Assembly (NCBI GenBank): GCA_028280845.1
Contig: JANQKZ010000038.1
Location: 285,876 to 349,875, forward strand
Length of the DNA: 64,000 bases
Direction: 5' to 3'
From: Opitutales bacterium
GTDB lineage: Bacteria; Verrucomicrobiota; Verrucomicrobiia; Opitutales; JABSRG01
Every line of letters starts with the position of its first letter. Within the stretch, counting starts at the first letter, position 1. The position numbers were made by a program, and so were the translations under genes. This document shows positions 1-9,493 of this stretch, piece by piece. A model generated the notes under the pieces. It had not been told where the DNA came from. It ran no database searches and was given only the letters and a program-made list of their open reading frames with translations.

Positions 1-137
1 TGTCAAACTTAGGAGCAGCTGGAACCTTCCTCACCTACGGACTTTTTGCCCTGATCGGACTGATCCTGGTCATATGGATTCTACCCGAAACGAAGGGTAA
101 ATCTCTCGAAGAACTCGAGGCCTTCTTTTCCCGATAA
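1..137 (+). CDS. MFS sugar transporter, C-terminal end (partial)
   Basis: The reading frame is open from the window edge to a TAA at 135-137. It encodes the last transmembrane helix of a transporter followed by a short cytoplasmic tail with the motif PETKGKSLEELE. That tail motif is typical of the major facilitator sugar-porter family (XylE/GLUT-like), where it follows TM12. Only about 44 residues are visible, so the substrate cannot be named. Its position next to polysaccharide-degrading genes fits uptake of a monosaccharide released by them, which is inference. Confidence 0.8.
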   Translation, partial: SNLGAAGTFLTYGLFALIGLILVIWILPETKGKSLEELEAFFSR

Positions 138-181
138 GAACCAAAGCGTGAAACTCCAGGCTACTGCCCTCTCAAACCGGA

Positions 182-904
182 TCAATCCGCTTCAACAGCC
201 GAAGCTGCGCGATCCTCGATTACCGATTTAGTTGAAAACCGGTATCGCATATTTCGATACACACAGACATCGGTCACGTCCTCTGGAGTCCCCTTGGGGG
301 CAGCCCGGTAGTTCGTTGATACACGATATGGTCCATCCACCGGTAGAACCCGATGCCAACAGTGACCATGAAGCAAAACCAGCGTCCCCTTCTTTGGATA
401 CAGCGTTATCTGGTCTTTAAAATCCACATCCGGATCTCCTGCCGGGAGCACCTGGCCTCTATGAGTTCCTGGTACTAATCGGAGTTCACCCCCAATTTCA
501 GGAACGATGTCACGCGTGTAAATCAGGCGGTTTAAGTTGAAGTCATTTCTCGCTTCTGGCGGACAATCCTGATGCCAAGCCTGACCCTTCGTTCCCTTGG
601 CAGAGAACATCACCATGCTGTATTGGGAATACCAGCCCGCTCCCAGGACCAACTCCGTTATGTTTTTTAACTCCGGATCGTTTTCGATCCGGTCGAAGGC
701 ATCGACCCCCTCCCGTTGAGGAAACCACGGTACAATTTCGCATTTGGACTTATCCCAGAACTCCTCGTTCAGCATACTGCCGTGAACGGCTCCAAAGTGA
801 TCCAGAATGAGCCGATGCAGCTCATCCATGCACTCCTCCGCGAAGAAGTTTTCGACGACAAGGTAGCCATCTTCCCAGAATTTTACGGTGAGATCTTCAA
901 CCAT
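182..904 (-). CDS. Phytanoyl-CoA dioxygenase (PhyH) family oxygenase
   Basis: This 240-residue protein belongs to the Fe(II)/2-oxoglutarate-dependent PhyH family. The metal-binding facial triad is visible as H111-x-D113 (WHQD) and H184 (HCWHR), with R194 in GPYR as the likely 2-oxoglutarate anchor. There is no signal peptide, so it should be cytosolic. The family hydroxylates many small molecules, and the substrate here is unknown. It faces away from the glycoside hydrolase at 1102, and the shared divergent region holds a 24-bp dyad (952-975) that recurs upstream of other genes in this window. Co-regulation with the sugar genes is therefore possible. Confidence 0.85.
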   Translation of the reverse strand: MVEDLTVKFWEDGYLVVENFFAEECMDELHRLILDHFGAVHGSMLNEEFWDKSKCEIVPWFPQREGVDAFDRIENDPELKNITELVLGAGWYSQYSMVMFSAKGTKGQAWHQDCPPEARNDFNLNRLIYTRDIVPEIGGELRLVPGTHRGQVLPAGDPDVDFKDQITLYPKKGTLVLLHGHCWHRVLPVDGPYRVSTNYRAAPKGTPEDVTDVCVYRNMRYRFSTKSVIEDRAASAVEAD

Positions 905-951
905 GGCAGAGTCTAACGTAGAGAGGATTAATCAAAAGTGGTATTTTCTTT

Positions 952-975
952 AAAAGTGCATTAAAGTGCACTTTA
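952..975. promoter_or_regulatory. Candidate operator dyad, site A
   Basis: Two TGCA tetramers lie exactly one helical turn apart (957-960 and 967-970), flanked by arms that match in 8 of 9 positions as an inverted repeat. The inner AAAGTGCACTTT (963-974) is itself a perfect palindrome. The site sits between the divergent PhyH gene (starting 904) and the clan GH-A hydrolase (starting 1102). The same TGCA-N6-TGCA layout, or a one-base variant, occurs at 9381, 10341, 12352 and 29957. The outer TG...CA of a 14-bp core is compatible with a LacI-type operator, although the usual central CG is absent. Confidence 0.5.
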
Positions 976-1101
976 GTCAATGGTTTATAGTTGTGATTTT
1001 ATCATAGTTTCCTTTTCATAATTTGCATTGTTTACCAATTTACTGCCAGACAACTACCTCGGACCTGAGATGGAACCCTCCCCCCCCTGCTTTACCCGAA
1101 A

Positions 1102-2187
1102 ATGAAATCCTTACCATGCGCAATATCTACCCTGATACTGGGTGGACTTCTATCCGCCAATCTACCCCTTTCACCCATGAATGCCGGCGAGACTGATTTT
1201 ATTCCCAGAAAGAACTTTGGGGCATTATTTGAGCCGGAAAACACCGTTTTGAGCGGAGCCGGGCAAGACCCGAATCGCGACGATGGAGCGGAAGGCTTCC
1301 TTGAATATGCAGAAGCGCTGGGGGAAGCGTGTTATCCCATCCTTTTTATGACGTATGCAGGGCTGACTCCGCCCGTGGATAAATCAGCGGATTGGGGCAC
1401 GGTCGAGGACATTCTAAAATGGGGAAAACGGCTGAAGGGGTTCCTGGACGCCACGGGGAGAAAGGATGTCTACCCTCAGGTAGGGATGTCCATGGTGGGA
1501 GGTAAGGATTCCGGAGCAGGACGGGATGACGAAGTCGCAGCCGGCTATTTTGATTCTCACATTGATGCTTATATTGAAGCCATGAAAGGGCTGGGCCGTC
1601 CTGTCTATTTAAGGATTGGATACGAATGCGAGGGCTCCTGGAATGGCTACCAGCCCGAAACCTACAAGGCCGCGTGGATTCGCATTACGAAGCGGATTCG
1701 GGAGGCAGGCATTCCCGTTGCGACGGTTTGGTGCGTCGCCGGGGGCTCTTCCGGAACAACTGAAGTTGAACCCCTGATGGCCTACTATCCTGGAGATGAA
1801 TGGGTCGACTGGTGGGCCATTGACATCTTTTCACCAGAGGAAATTGATGCTCCCTTGACCCAGGCTTTTTGTGAAGAGGCCGGACGCCGGGGAAAACCCG
1901 TCATGATCGGAGAAGCCACTCCGAGGTATGTCGGTGTCCACGATGGAGAACGCTCCTGGGATAACTGGTTCGGCCCCTTCTTTGACCTGATTCGGCGGCA
2001 ACCCGAAATTAAAGCTATTTCTTACATCAACTGGGACTGGGACTATTGGGCCGATACACTGGGTTATCCATTCCACGGATGGAAGGACTCCAGAATTCAG
2101 AAAAACCCTGTCGTTCTCGAGCGCTTCCGCGAAGAGATGAAATCCCCCTTGTATTCCCATTCGCAGCAATATGTTGAAGCAAACTGA
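1102..2187 (+). CDS. Secreted clan GH-A glycoside hydrolase (GH26-like)
   Basis: The 361-residue product begins with a signal peptide (about residues 1-28). The TIM-barrel hydrolase signature is present: the acid/base region RIGYECEGSWNGY (E175 or E177) and a second glutamate at the end of a strand in PVMIGEATP (E271, likely nucleophile). The overall form resembles GH26 enzymes and related clan GH-A families such as GH158, and I cannot separate these by eye. The neighbouring GH17, GH16 and phosphorylase genes favour a beta-1,3-glucan substrate, but a mannan or mixed glucan is possible. No strong Shine-Dalgarno is visible. Its last 17 bases overlap the next gene, implying co-transcription. Confidence 0.75.
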   Translation: MKSLPCAISTLILGGLLSANLPLSPMNAGETDFIPRKNFGALFEPENTVLSGAGQDPNRDDGAEGFLEYAEALGEACYPILFMTYAGLTPPVDKSADWGTVEDILKWGKRLKGFLDATGRKDVYPQVGMSMVGGKDSGAGRDDEVAAGYFDSHIDAYIEAMKGLGRPVYLRIGYECEGSWNGYQPETYKAAWIRITKRIREAGIPVATVWCVAGGSSGTTEVEPLMAYYPGDEWVDWWAIDIFSPEEIDAPLTQAFCEEAGRRGKPVMIGEATPRYVGVHDGERSWDNWFGPFFDLIRRQPEIKAISYINWDWDYWADTLGYPFHGWKDSRIQKNPVVLERFREEMKSPLYSHSQQYVEAN

Positions 2188-5100
2188 CCCCACCGCAATG
2201 CCCGAGAGTTCCGTCTACTATGGCCAGACCCCGCTTTCCCCTAATCAAAGCGATGTGGCCGGAAAAATTGTAGAAGTGAATGGTGAGGCCTTCTACCAGA
2301 TCTCCCATTACGATCGTATGCCCCCTTTCTTCATGACGATCGTGAGCGACTCCGATCACTGGATGTTTCTCTCCAGTAAGGGAGGGGTAACCTGCGGCCG
2401 TGGAAATGCCGACAACGCGCTATTCCCCTATTACACAGATGACAAAATCCATGATGCCTCGACCACCACAGGCTCATTTTCCCAGTTCCATGTCTGGAAG
2501 GAAGGAAAGACATTCCTCTGGCTCCCTTTTCACCTCAATCTGCCCGCACCCTACTCGATTGCACGAAACATCTATAAGAGCTTAACCGGAAACCAGATCA
2601 TTTTTGAGGAAATCAATCACTGTCTGGGCCTGAAATTCCGAATGGCCTGGATGAATAGTGAATCCTTCGGTTTTGTCCGCCAAGCCAGCCTGACGCTCCT
2701 GGAAAAACAGGAAATGACTCAGCTGGAAGTGTTCGATGGGATTCGTAATATCCTTCCGTATGGTATCAACAGTGGCCTTCAGACCCGGGCCAGCACCCTG
2801 GTGGATGGATACAAGTACTGCGAAATCGACTTGGAATCCAACCTCGGCATCTATTCGCTCAGCTCGATCATCACAGACCGGGCCGAACCCAGCGAAGCGC
2901 TGAAAGCAACCACGGTGTGGTCTACCGGGTTCCCCAACCCGCTCATCCTGCTCTCCGACAGACAGATTGAGGCCTTCCAAACAGGAATAGAACTCAAGCC
3001 CGAAAATAGAGTGCGCGGAAGACGGGGAGCTTACTTCATCCACGGCTCCATTGAACTAGACCCGGGCTCCACCAAAACGTGGTGGATCGTGGCGGACATC
3101 AACCAGGGACCCTCGAACATTACCGAACGTAAAGCCTTTCTCCTCTCTCAACCCGAACCGGCTGCTCCCCTCCTCAAGGATGTCGAACGGGGAACTCAAG
3201 CCCTGCGCACCCTCGTCGCCCACGCCGATGGAATCCAGGACAGCGGTGACTCCCTCGCTGTCGCTCGACACTTTTCCAATTCCCTCTTCAACATTATGCG
3301 GGGAGGCACCTTCCCGCTGACCTACCAGATACCGGTCCGCGACTTCCTGGATTTCATCAAGACCTGGAATCGAAACGTCCACCAGCGACATAAAGACTTT
3401 ATTGAATCCCTGGGGGATTCGATCTCGCTCACGGATTTGAGGAACCTGCCCCCCGCACGGGAAGATGCCCAGTTCCAACGCCTGATCTATGAATACCTGC
3501 CGCTGACCTTTAGCCGCCGGCATGGTGATCCAAGTCGCCCATGGAACAAGTTCTCTATTGAAATCAAAACCGAATCCGGAGATCGCAATTTCAATTACCA
3601 GGGCAACTGGCGGGACATCTTTCAAAATTGGGAAGCCTTGGCCTTGTCCTATCCCGAATACCTGGAAAACTTCATCGCTAAATTTGTCAACGCCTCCACC
3701 GTCGACGGCTATAACCCATACCGGGTAACGCGCCATGGAATCGATTGGGAGGTCTTTGACCCAACTGACCCCTGGTCGAATATCGGGTATTGGGGCGACC
3801 ATCAGATTATCTATCTGCTCAAGTTCCTGGAATGGGCGGAAAAATTCCATCCTGGCACCCTGGAAGAACTCCTGCATCAACGGATATTCGTTTACGCGAA
3901 CGTTCCCTATCGTATACGCCCCTATCAGGATATCCTCAACAGCGTCCAGGAAACGATCGATTTTGACCATACGGCCGCCGACCAAATCGAGCAACGTGTG
4001 GAAATCCTCGGGTCGGACGGAAAACTCGTCATGGACCGGTCGGGAAGTCCATATCGGGTCTGTCTTTTCGAAAAGCTGCTCACCCCCTTGCTATCCAAGA
4101 TCAGTAACTTCGTTCCGGAGGGTGGAATTTGGATGAATACCCAACGCCCCGAATGGAATGACGCGAACAACGCGCTGGTCGGCTATGGCTTGTCTATGGT
4201 CACGCTCTATTATATTCGGCGTTATCTCTCCTTCCTCGCGACGCTTCTTCCAAAATCTAAAAACCCGGCACAGATCTCCAGCGAAGTCTACACCTTCCTC
4301 ATCCATTTACACGAGGTCTTCCAGGAGCATCAGGGTTTGCTCACCGGTTCCTTCAGTCCGGCTGAACGGAAACACATGGTCGACGCTCTGGGTGAGGCTG
4401 GGAGCCAGTATCGGCTCAATCTCTATACAAACGGCTTCTCCGGAAAAACAGTCCCCGTTGACCCTGAATTGGTGGCATCCTTTTTAGACCTCAGCCTCCA
4501 ATTCGCAGATCATACGATTCGTGTGAACCGCAGGGAAGATGGCCTTTTCCATGCCTACAACTTAATCCAGTTTAGAGACGACGGTTTTGGGGTGCAAACC
4601 CTACAGGAAATGCTTGAAGGCCAGGTAGCCGTTCTGAGCTCAGGCTTTCTCACACCTCAGGATGCCTTGACAGTGTTGGACGCCCTCCGGCAAAGCAGCC
4701 TCTACCGGGAAGATCAAAACTCCTTCATCCTTTACCCGGACCAGGATCTGGGATCCTTCCTCGATAAAAACATCATTCGAGCGGATCTTTCCCCCTACCC
4801 CTTCCTCCTGCGAGAACTGGAAGCCGGATCTACCCGTATCGTGGAAAAAGACATCAACGATCGCTACCATTTCAACGGTGCCTTTCGCAACGCAACCGAA
4901 TTGAGGGAAGCCCTCGATCAAATCCCCGAACTGGGAGACGCGGAACAAGAGTCCATCTGTGAGCTCTTTGAAGACACCTTCAATCACCGCGCCTTTACCG
5001 GCAGGTCAGGAGCCATGTTTAAATATGAGGGGCTGGGCTGTGTCTATTGGCACATGGTTTCCAAATTACTCCTCGTGACCCAGGAGGTGTATTTTGAGGC

Positions 5101-5581
5101 TGCCGAAAATGGCGCTGACTCTGACCTCTTGCCAGCCATCCGGTCTCACTATGAAGACATTCGGGAGGGTATCGGACTGAAGAAATCCCCAGAGCAATAT
5201 GGAGCCTTTCCTGTCGATCCGTATTCCCATACCCCCGGCTTCACCGGAGTTCAACAACCCGGAATGACCGGCCAGGTTAAAGAAGATTTTATATCCCGGC
5301 TGCTCGAATTGGGTGTGATCATCAAAGACGGCCAACTCGGCTTTCACCCCAGGCTCTTGTCCCCTAACGAACTGAAGGAGGACGGGACCCTGCAATTTAC
5401 CATATGTGGAATTCCCGTCATCTATTTCGATCAACCCGGAAACCGGCTGGAAGTGCACTATAGCGACGGGTCAACCCGGATTCTGGAGAATACCCTCACC
5501 CTGTCCGCCGGGATTTCACGACAGGTGTTTCTCCGTGATGCAAACCTGACCCAAGTCAAGGTGTTCACCAAGATCCAGTAA
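2171..5581 (+). CDS. GH94-like phosphorylase, candidate beta-1,3-oligoglucan phosphorylase
   Basis: This 1136-residue protein without a signal peptide should act in the cytoplasm. It has an N-terminal beta-sandwich-like region and a central (alpha/alpha)6-type catalytic region. Visible motifs include GNWRDIFQNWEALA, TDPWSNIGYWGDHQ and PEWNDANNALVGYG, where the aspartate of WND matches the general acid of clan GH-Q phosphorylases. The length of about 1100 residues fits GH149/GH161 beta-1,3-oligoglucan phosphorylases better than the shorter GH94 cellobiose phosphorylases. The expected reaction is release of glucose-1-phosphate from imported oligosaccharides. The ATG at 2171 overlaps the preceding hydrolase gene; the ATG at 2198 is an alternative start. 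The exact family is an inference from form, length and context. Confidence 0.65.
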   Translation: MLKQTDPTAMPESSVYYGQTPLSPNQSDVAGKIVEVNGEAFYQISHYDRMPPFFMTIVSDSDHWMFLSSKGGVTCGRGNADNALFPYYTDDKIHDASTTTGSFSQFHVWKEGKTFLWLPFHLNLPAPYSIARNIYKSLTGNQIIFEEINHCLGLKFRMAWMNSESFGFVRQASLTLLEKQEMTQLEVFDGIRNILPYGINSGLQTRASTLVDGYKYCEIDLESNLGIYSLSSIITDRAEPSEALKATTVWSTGFPNPLILLSDRQIEAFQTGIELKPENRVRGRRGAYFIHGSIELDPGSTKTWWIVADINQGPSNITERKAFLLSQPEPAAPLLKDVERGTQALRTLVAHADGIQDSGDSLAVARHFSNSLFNIMRGGTFPLTYQIPVRDFLDFIKTWNRNVHQRHKDFIESLGDSISLTDLRNLPPAREDAQFQRLIYEYLPLTFSRRHGDPSRPWNKFSIEIKTESGDRNFNYQGNWRDIFQNWEALALSYPEYLENFIAKFVNASTVDGYNPYRVTRHGIDWEVFDPTDPWSNIGYWGDHQIIYLLKFLEWAEKFHPGTLEELLHQRIFVYANVPYRIRPYQDILNSVQETIDFDHTAADQIEQRVEILGSDGKLVMDRSGSPYRVCLFEKLLTPLLSKISNFVPEGGIWMNTQRPEWNDANNALVGYGLSMVTLYYIRRYLSFLATLLPKSKNPAQISSEVYTFLIHLHEVFQEHQGLLTGSFSPAERKHMVDALGEAGSQYRLNLYTNGFSGKTVPVDPELVASFLDLSLQFADHTIRVNRREDGLFHAYNLIQFRDDGFGVQTLQEMLEGQVAVLSSGFLTPQDALTVLDALRQSSLYREDQNSFILYPDQDLGSFLDKNIIRADLSPYPFLLRELEAGSTRIVEKDINDRYHFNGAFRNATELREALDQIPELGDAEQESICELFEDTFNHRAFTGRSGAMFKYEGLGCVYWHMVSKLLLVTQEVYFEAAENGADSDLLPAIRSHYEDIREGIGLKKSPEQYGAFPVDPYSHTPGFTGVQQPGMTGQVKEDFISRLLELGVIIKDGQLGFHPRLLSPNELKEDGTLQFTICGIPVIYFDQPGNRLEVHYSDGSTRILENTLTLSAGISRQVFLRDANLTQVKVFTKIQ

Positions 5582-5649
5582 CGAGCGTGTTGTAGGAGTG
5601 AATGCTTGCATGGCATGGGTCACCCAAACCGGCGAGCAAACCGAAAACG

Positions 5650-7878
5650 CTATTTTAGAGCAACTTGCGTTTCGGCCAACGCTTTCGGACTACGGTCCTC
5701 GAAAAATAAACCCCAGTGCTTTTCAGCCCCCATCGGGTTATCCGGGTTGCCTTTCCATGGCTCATCGAAAGCTTCGAAGAAGAAAACCGTCGTGTTGGTC
5801 GTCTCAGCCCATTGTCGCAGTTCCTGGTAATATTGAATCTGATAGGCCTCGTTTGCCTGGCCGGGAAACTCATTAGCGGTCGTCGCCCAACCGGCTTCCA
5901 GAATTGCAATTCTGCTGTCGGGCAAAGCGGCGTGCACATCCGCAATATTTTCCAGGGTGTAGGCCAACGCTTCATCTATCGTTTTGCCTACCCAGATGGG
6001 ATAGGTGTGGACCCCTACAAAATCGAGCTCAGCGGCAAGCCGGCTTCCTTCTTCGACCCAGATCAGATAGTTTTCCGCTACCGTTATGGGTTGATGGATT
6101 ACTGATTTAACCTGGCGCACATATGCAATCATGCTGTCCATGGTGACGAGATGGTCGTTCCAGTCCACCAGGGCTTCGTTACCCACGTTGACAGCCGCCA
6201 CGATATGGGGAAAAGCCTTGGCCAATTCGATCCCACGATTCACCTCCGCCTGGTTCTTTACCTTATTGGCAGCCAACAGCTCAGGGGCATAGGGTTCGGT
6301 CAGCCAGTCACAGGTTGCGTAACTATCGATTTCCGCGTCCAGCCAGATCCCCAGAAGGACCTTCATCGGAATATCGTACTCCTGGATAAGTTCGAGGGTC
6401 GCTCGGGTGTTTTCTCTAGAATCGTACATGCGGATTAAATGAAACCCATGCTCAACCATGATGTTCAAATCTTCCAGGATCTGCTCCCGTGTCGGGTTGT
6501 TTGCCCCGTCTCCCCGGTCAGGGTGCTGCCCTTTGCGGAATCCGGAATAAGCGACCGCCATCACCTGGCCTTCTATCAGATCGCTTGCCTTCTGCGAATA
6601 GCGACTGGGGGAAACCAGAAATGGAATATTCGCGGTGGCCGATTTATTACCGGAACCCTTCACGTAGACAAACAGGCGGTAGGGCCCGGGCTCCGCCGGC
6701 GCTTCAAACTGAATGCTCTCCACATCTCGGGTCACATAGTTGAACGCAAGGGTGGGTGGACGCGCTTCTTTGTCGCCTCCCCATCGCTTGTCCGTGCTTT
6801 CCGGCATCATTTCCCAGCGCACATCGACGGCCTCTCGATCACCTCGATAAAGTGTGTAATGGGCCAAGACCTTCTGTCCGGGCTCCAGGACAAGCTGTTT
6901 CTCATAGTCCTGCTGCTGGAAACCATTCAAAAAAAGCGGGCTGATTCGAGGAGCAAGATCGACGGGCAGAGTTCCGGTCCAGGCTTCCTGCATGACGTCG
7001 ATTGTTTCTGTCGCGGACCCATCCTCGAGGAACATGCCAAACCAGGTGGGGGTACGCTCCTGCTTCTGCCCCCAGAGAAAGACAAATGACCCCAGGCAGT
7101 GGGGATCATCCGTTATATAGCGATACCGTTGTTTGATGGCGGCTGCCTTCTGAGTACTGGAAGCTTCCATCTCCGCCCCCCAGTGAGTCATGCCACCCTC
7201 CCAGAATCCGGTGGGCCCCCATTCCGTCACTAAATAGGGCTTATCCCAGCCATACTCCCGCAGAAAACCGGACAACGCATGAATGCCTCCGTAGGCATTG
7301 ACTCCCAACAGATCCAGGCTCGGGCATCGCTCCTTGATGTAGGCAATTTTTTCCCGATCGGGATACGCGATTACACACATGACCGGACGATGGGGATCCA
7401 CGCTTTTAATGTAAGCCGCAACGGCCTCGACCGTGTCCCAGACCTTGGGATTGGTATAACCCAGTTCGACCTCGTTGCCCACGCCCCAGAGCAGAAGCCC
7501 CGGGTGGTTTTTCACCTGGTCGACCCGCGCCTTCATCTCTTCGATTTGGTGAGCCACGGCCGCCTCGTCATTATAGTCAAACCCGTGCCGTTCGTGCTCG
7601 ATCCACAGCCCTCCCATCACCATGAGACCGTTGGCATGGGCTTCATCAATCATCCCCAAGGTCTGTTCGACCGACCAGGTGCGCAAGGTATTCCCCCCGC
7701 TGGCCACCAGAAGTTCCTGATTGGTGGAACCGCCCACTCCGTTGACGAAGAAGGGCTCCCCGTCTTTCAGCAGATGGTAGCGCCCGTCCTTTTTAATGAT
7801 ATTGACCACAGGGGAAGCCTCACACAGCGCAGCGGCTCCGAGGAGCCCCAGGAGGAAAAATCGAGTTGCAAAGTTCAT
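5650..7878 (-). CDS. Secreted two-domain glycoside hydrolase: N-terminal clan GH-A barrel plus C-terminal GH17
   Basis: The 742-residue protein starts with a signal peptide (about 1-21). Residues 25-300 look like a GH2/GH5-type TIM barrel with paired glutamates in GVGNEVELG (E136) and VTEWGP (E219). A beta-sandwich-like linker follows (about 310-425). Residues 435-740 form a GH17-type barrel with VGNEALVDW (E568, acid/base) and ILEAGWATT (E661, nucleophile), plus FFFEAFDEPWKG near the end. GH17 enzymes act on beta-1,3-glucans. Its start overlaps the stop of the upstream symporter by the four bases ATGA, so the two are translationally coupled. The end converges on the phosphorylase gene across a 68-bp gap with no clear terminator. 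Confidence 0.8.
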   Translation of the reverse strand: MNFATRFFLLGLLGAAALCEASPVVNIIKKDGRYHLLKDGEPFFVNGVGGSTNQELLVASGGNTLRTWSVEQTLGMIDEAHANGLMVMGGLWIEHERHGFDYNDEAAVAHQIEEMKARVDQVKNHPGLLLWGVGNEVELGYTNPKVWDTVEAVAAYIKSVDPHRPVMCVIAYPDREKIAYIKERCPSLDLLGVNAYGGIHALSGFLREYGWDKPYLVTEWGPTGFWEGGMTHWGAEMEASSTQKAAAIKQRYRYITDDPHCLGSFVFLWGQKQERTPTWFGMFLEDGSATETIDVMQEAWTGTLPVDLAPRISPLFLNGFQQQDYEKQLVLEPGQKVLAHYTLYRGDREAVDVRWEMMPESTDKRWGGDKEARPPTLAFNYVTRDVESIQFEAPAEPGPYRLFVYVKGSGNKSATANIPFLVSPSRYSQKASDLIEGQVMAVAYSGFRKGQHPDRGDGANNPTREQILEDLNIMVEHGFHLIRMYDSRENTRATLELIQEYDIPMKVLLGIWLDAEIDSYATCDWLTEPYAPELLAANKVKNQAEVNRGIELAKAFPHIVAAVNVGNEALVDWNDHLVTMDSMIAYVRQVKSVIHQPITVAENYLIWVEEGSRLAAELDFVGVHTYPIWVGKTIDEALAYTLENIADVHAALPDSRIAILEAGWATTANEFPGQANEAYQIQYYQELRQWAETTNTTVFFFEAFDEPWKGNPDNPMGAEKHWGLFFEDRSPKALAETQVALK

Positions 7879-9290
7879 GTCATGGCTGGGGACTCATCCC
7901 CGTTGGTTAAATCAGTTTTCTTTTTCCTGGCTTCCAGTTCAGCCTCAATTTCGAGCATCTGTTTATCTCGAAGCGGGTAGAGGAAGATCATAAGAGCGTT
8001 CAACAGGGCGAACACCATCGGAATGATGCAGAACAGGAGCCGGATCCCAAAGAGAGCTTCCTCTGACTGGTCCACATCCGGAACAAATCCGAATAGCCCA
8101 AGAAGCCAGCCGGATAAGGCCCCGCCAATCGTGAGGCCAAACTTCATCGCAAAGAGCGAGCCCGCAAAGACCAGCGCCGTCGCGCGACGTCCAAACTTCC
8201 ACTCCCCGAAATCGGCTACGTCCCCATACATCGCCCAGACCATGGCCACACACGGACCCACTGCAAAGGAAGCCAGCACCTGCAGCACCAGCATGAGCCC
8301 CAACTGATCCGGCGGAATTAAAAAGTAGGCTCCGATTATCAACGCATTGATCACGTAGAGCCAGAGCATCAAGGTGCGCCGATCGATGCTGGAGGACAAA
8401 TACTTCGTAACCAGCACCCCGACAATCATGCCCAACGACCCCGTGGTGAAAAATATCGTGATGTAATCCAAGCCCAACCAGATGGATTCGTTCCCCACCC
8501 CTACATAATACTTCATGTAGTGAATGGTCACCGCGTTACGTAGCGCGATATTGGCTAGATTAAAGACCGCCGCCAAAAACAACAGGATCCAGGGCCCATT
8601 GTTTATCAAATCCTTTAAGTCCTGCTTAATGTTGGATTCCTGAGCCTTGGGGGGTTCAACCCGTTCCTTTGTCGTCACAAAAGTAAACAGGAATAAACCA
8701 ATAGAGATTACCGCAAACAGCCCCATAGCCAGCTTGAAGCCGAGCGCTTCATCTCCGCCACCAAAGATCCGAATGATGGGAAATACCGAAAAGCCGATCA
8801 ACATTTGCCCTCCGAACGCACAGAAGAAGCGATAGCTCGACACCACCGTCCGCTCTCTCGGATCCGGAGTAATGACCCCCATTAAGGCCGAATACGGAAT
8901 GTTGATCGCCGTGTAGAGCAACAACATCGCCGAGTAGGTGATATAGGCATAGACCAACTTACCGGTTTCCGATAGATCCGGCCCCATAAACATAAGAAAT
9001 CCACACAAGCCGTAGGGCACCGCCATCCAAAGCAGATAGGGGCGATACTTTCCCCACTTCGTTTTCGTCCGGTCCGAGATGATTCCCATAATGGGATCGC
9101 TGAAGGTGTCAAAGATCCGAACAACCAGGAACATTGTGCCCACCGCCGCAGCCCCTATCCCAAAGACATCCGTGTAATAATAAAGGAGGAATAAATTAAA
9201 GGTGTGGAAAAAGAAATTGGAGGCCATGTCTCCCAATCCATATCCAAGTTTTTCTTTAAATTTTAGGGAATCGCGCGCGGTTTCTGACAT
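7875..9290 (-). CDS. GPH-family sugar:cation symporter
   Basis: This is a 471-residue membrane protein of the glycoside-pentoside-hexuronide:cation symporter (MelB-like) branch of the major facilitator superfamily. The N-terminal motif KLGYGLGDMASNF and the loop DPIMGIISDRTKTKWGKYRPY after TM2 are diagnostic of the family, and about twelve hydrophobic segments follow. It probably imports oligosaccharides released by the extracellular hydrolases using a sodium or proton gradient. The GH17 fusion gene follows it directly with an ATGA overlap. About 95 bp upstream of its start lies operator-like site B, shared with the divergent 9494 gene. Confidence 0.88.
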   Translation of the reverse strand: MSETARDSLKFKEKLGYGLGDMASNFFFHTFNLFLLYYYTDVFGIGAAAVGTMFLVVRIFDTFSDPIMGIISDRTKTKWGKYRPYLLWMAVPYGLCGFLMFMGPDLSETGKLVYAYITYSAMLLLYTAINIPYSALMGVITPDPRERTVVSSYRFFCAFGGQMLIGFSVFPIIRIFGGGDEALGFKLAMGLFAVISIGLFLFTFVTTKERVEPPKAQESNIKQDLKDLINNGPWILLFLAAVFNLANIALRNAVTIHYMKYYVGVGNESIWLGLDYITIFFTTGSLGMIVGVLVTKYLSSSIDRRTLMLWLYVINALIIGAYFLIPPDQLGLMLVLQVLASFAVGPCVAMVWAMYGDVADFGEWKFGRRATALVFAGSLFAMKFGLTIGGALSGWLLGLFGFVPDVDQSEEALFGIRLLFCIIPMVFALLNALMIFLYPLRDKQMLEIEAELEARKKKTDLTNGDESPAMT

Positions 9291-9380
9291 TGCTCAAAGG
9301 GGTAAGGGGAACAACTGGAAAGGGGCACCAGTCTTTACGCCCTGCAGCATTCGGTTCCATTTCCGTTCTGGCAATACAAA

Positions 9381-9404
9381 AAATTTGCATTATTTTTCAT
9401 TTTA
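9381..9404. promoter_or_regulatory. Candidate operator dyad, site B
   Basis: The core is TGCA (9386-9389), six bases, then TTCA (9396-9399) in a very AT-rich divergent region between the symporter (start 9290) and the first TonB-C-like gene (start 9494). Its reverse complement matches site E in front of the TonB receptor at 22 of 24 positions. That long match between two distant non-coding places is the strongest support for a real binding site. Confidence 0.55.
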
Positions 9405-9493
9405 TTGTTACACTTATTTCACCCCATCAATTTAACCGGCAGATTCCTCCTGCTGCTGCTTGAAGTCATGCTTATCTGCTTTAGTTTTCCCCG

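Noticed and set aside
1012..1045. An additional TTCA/TGCA pair before the clan GH-A hydrolase
   Set aside because: The two words are 9 bp apart rather than 10 and flanks do not match; perhaps a decayed site but not supported.
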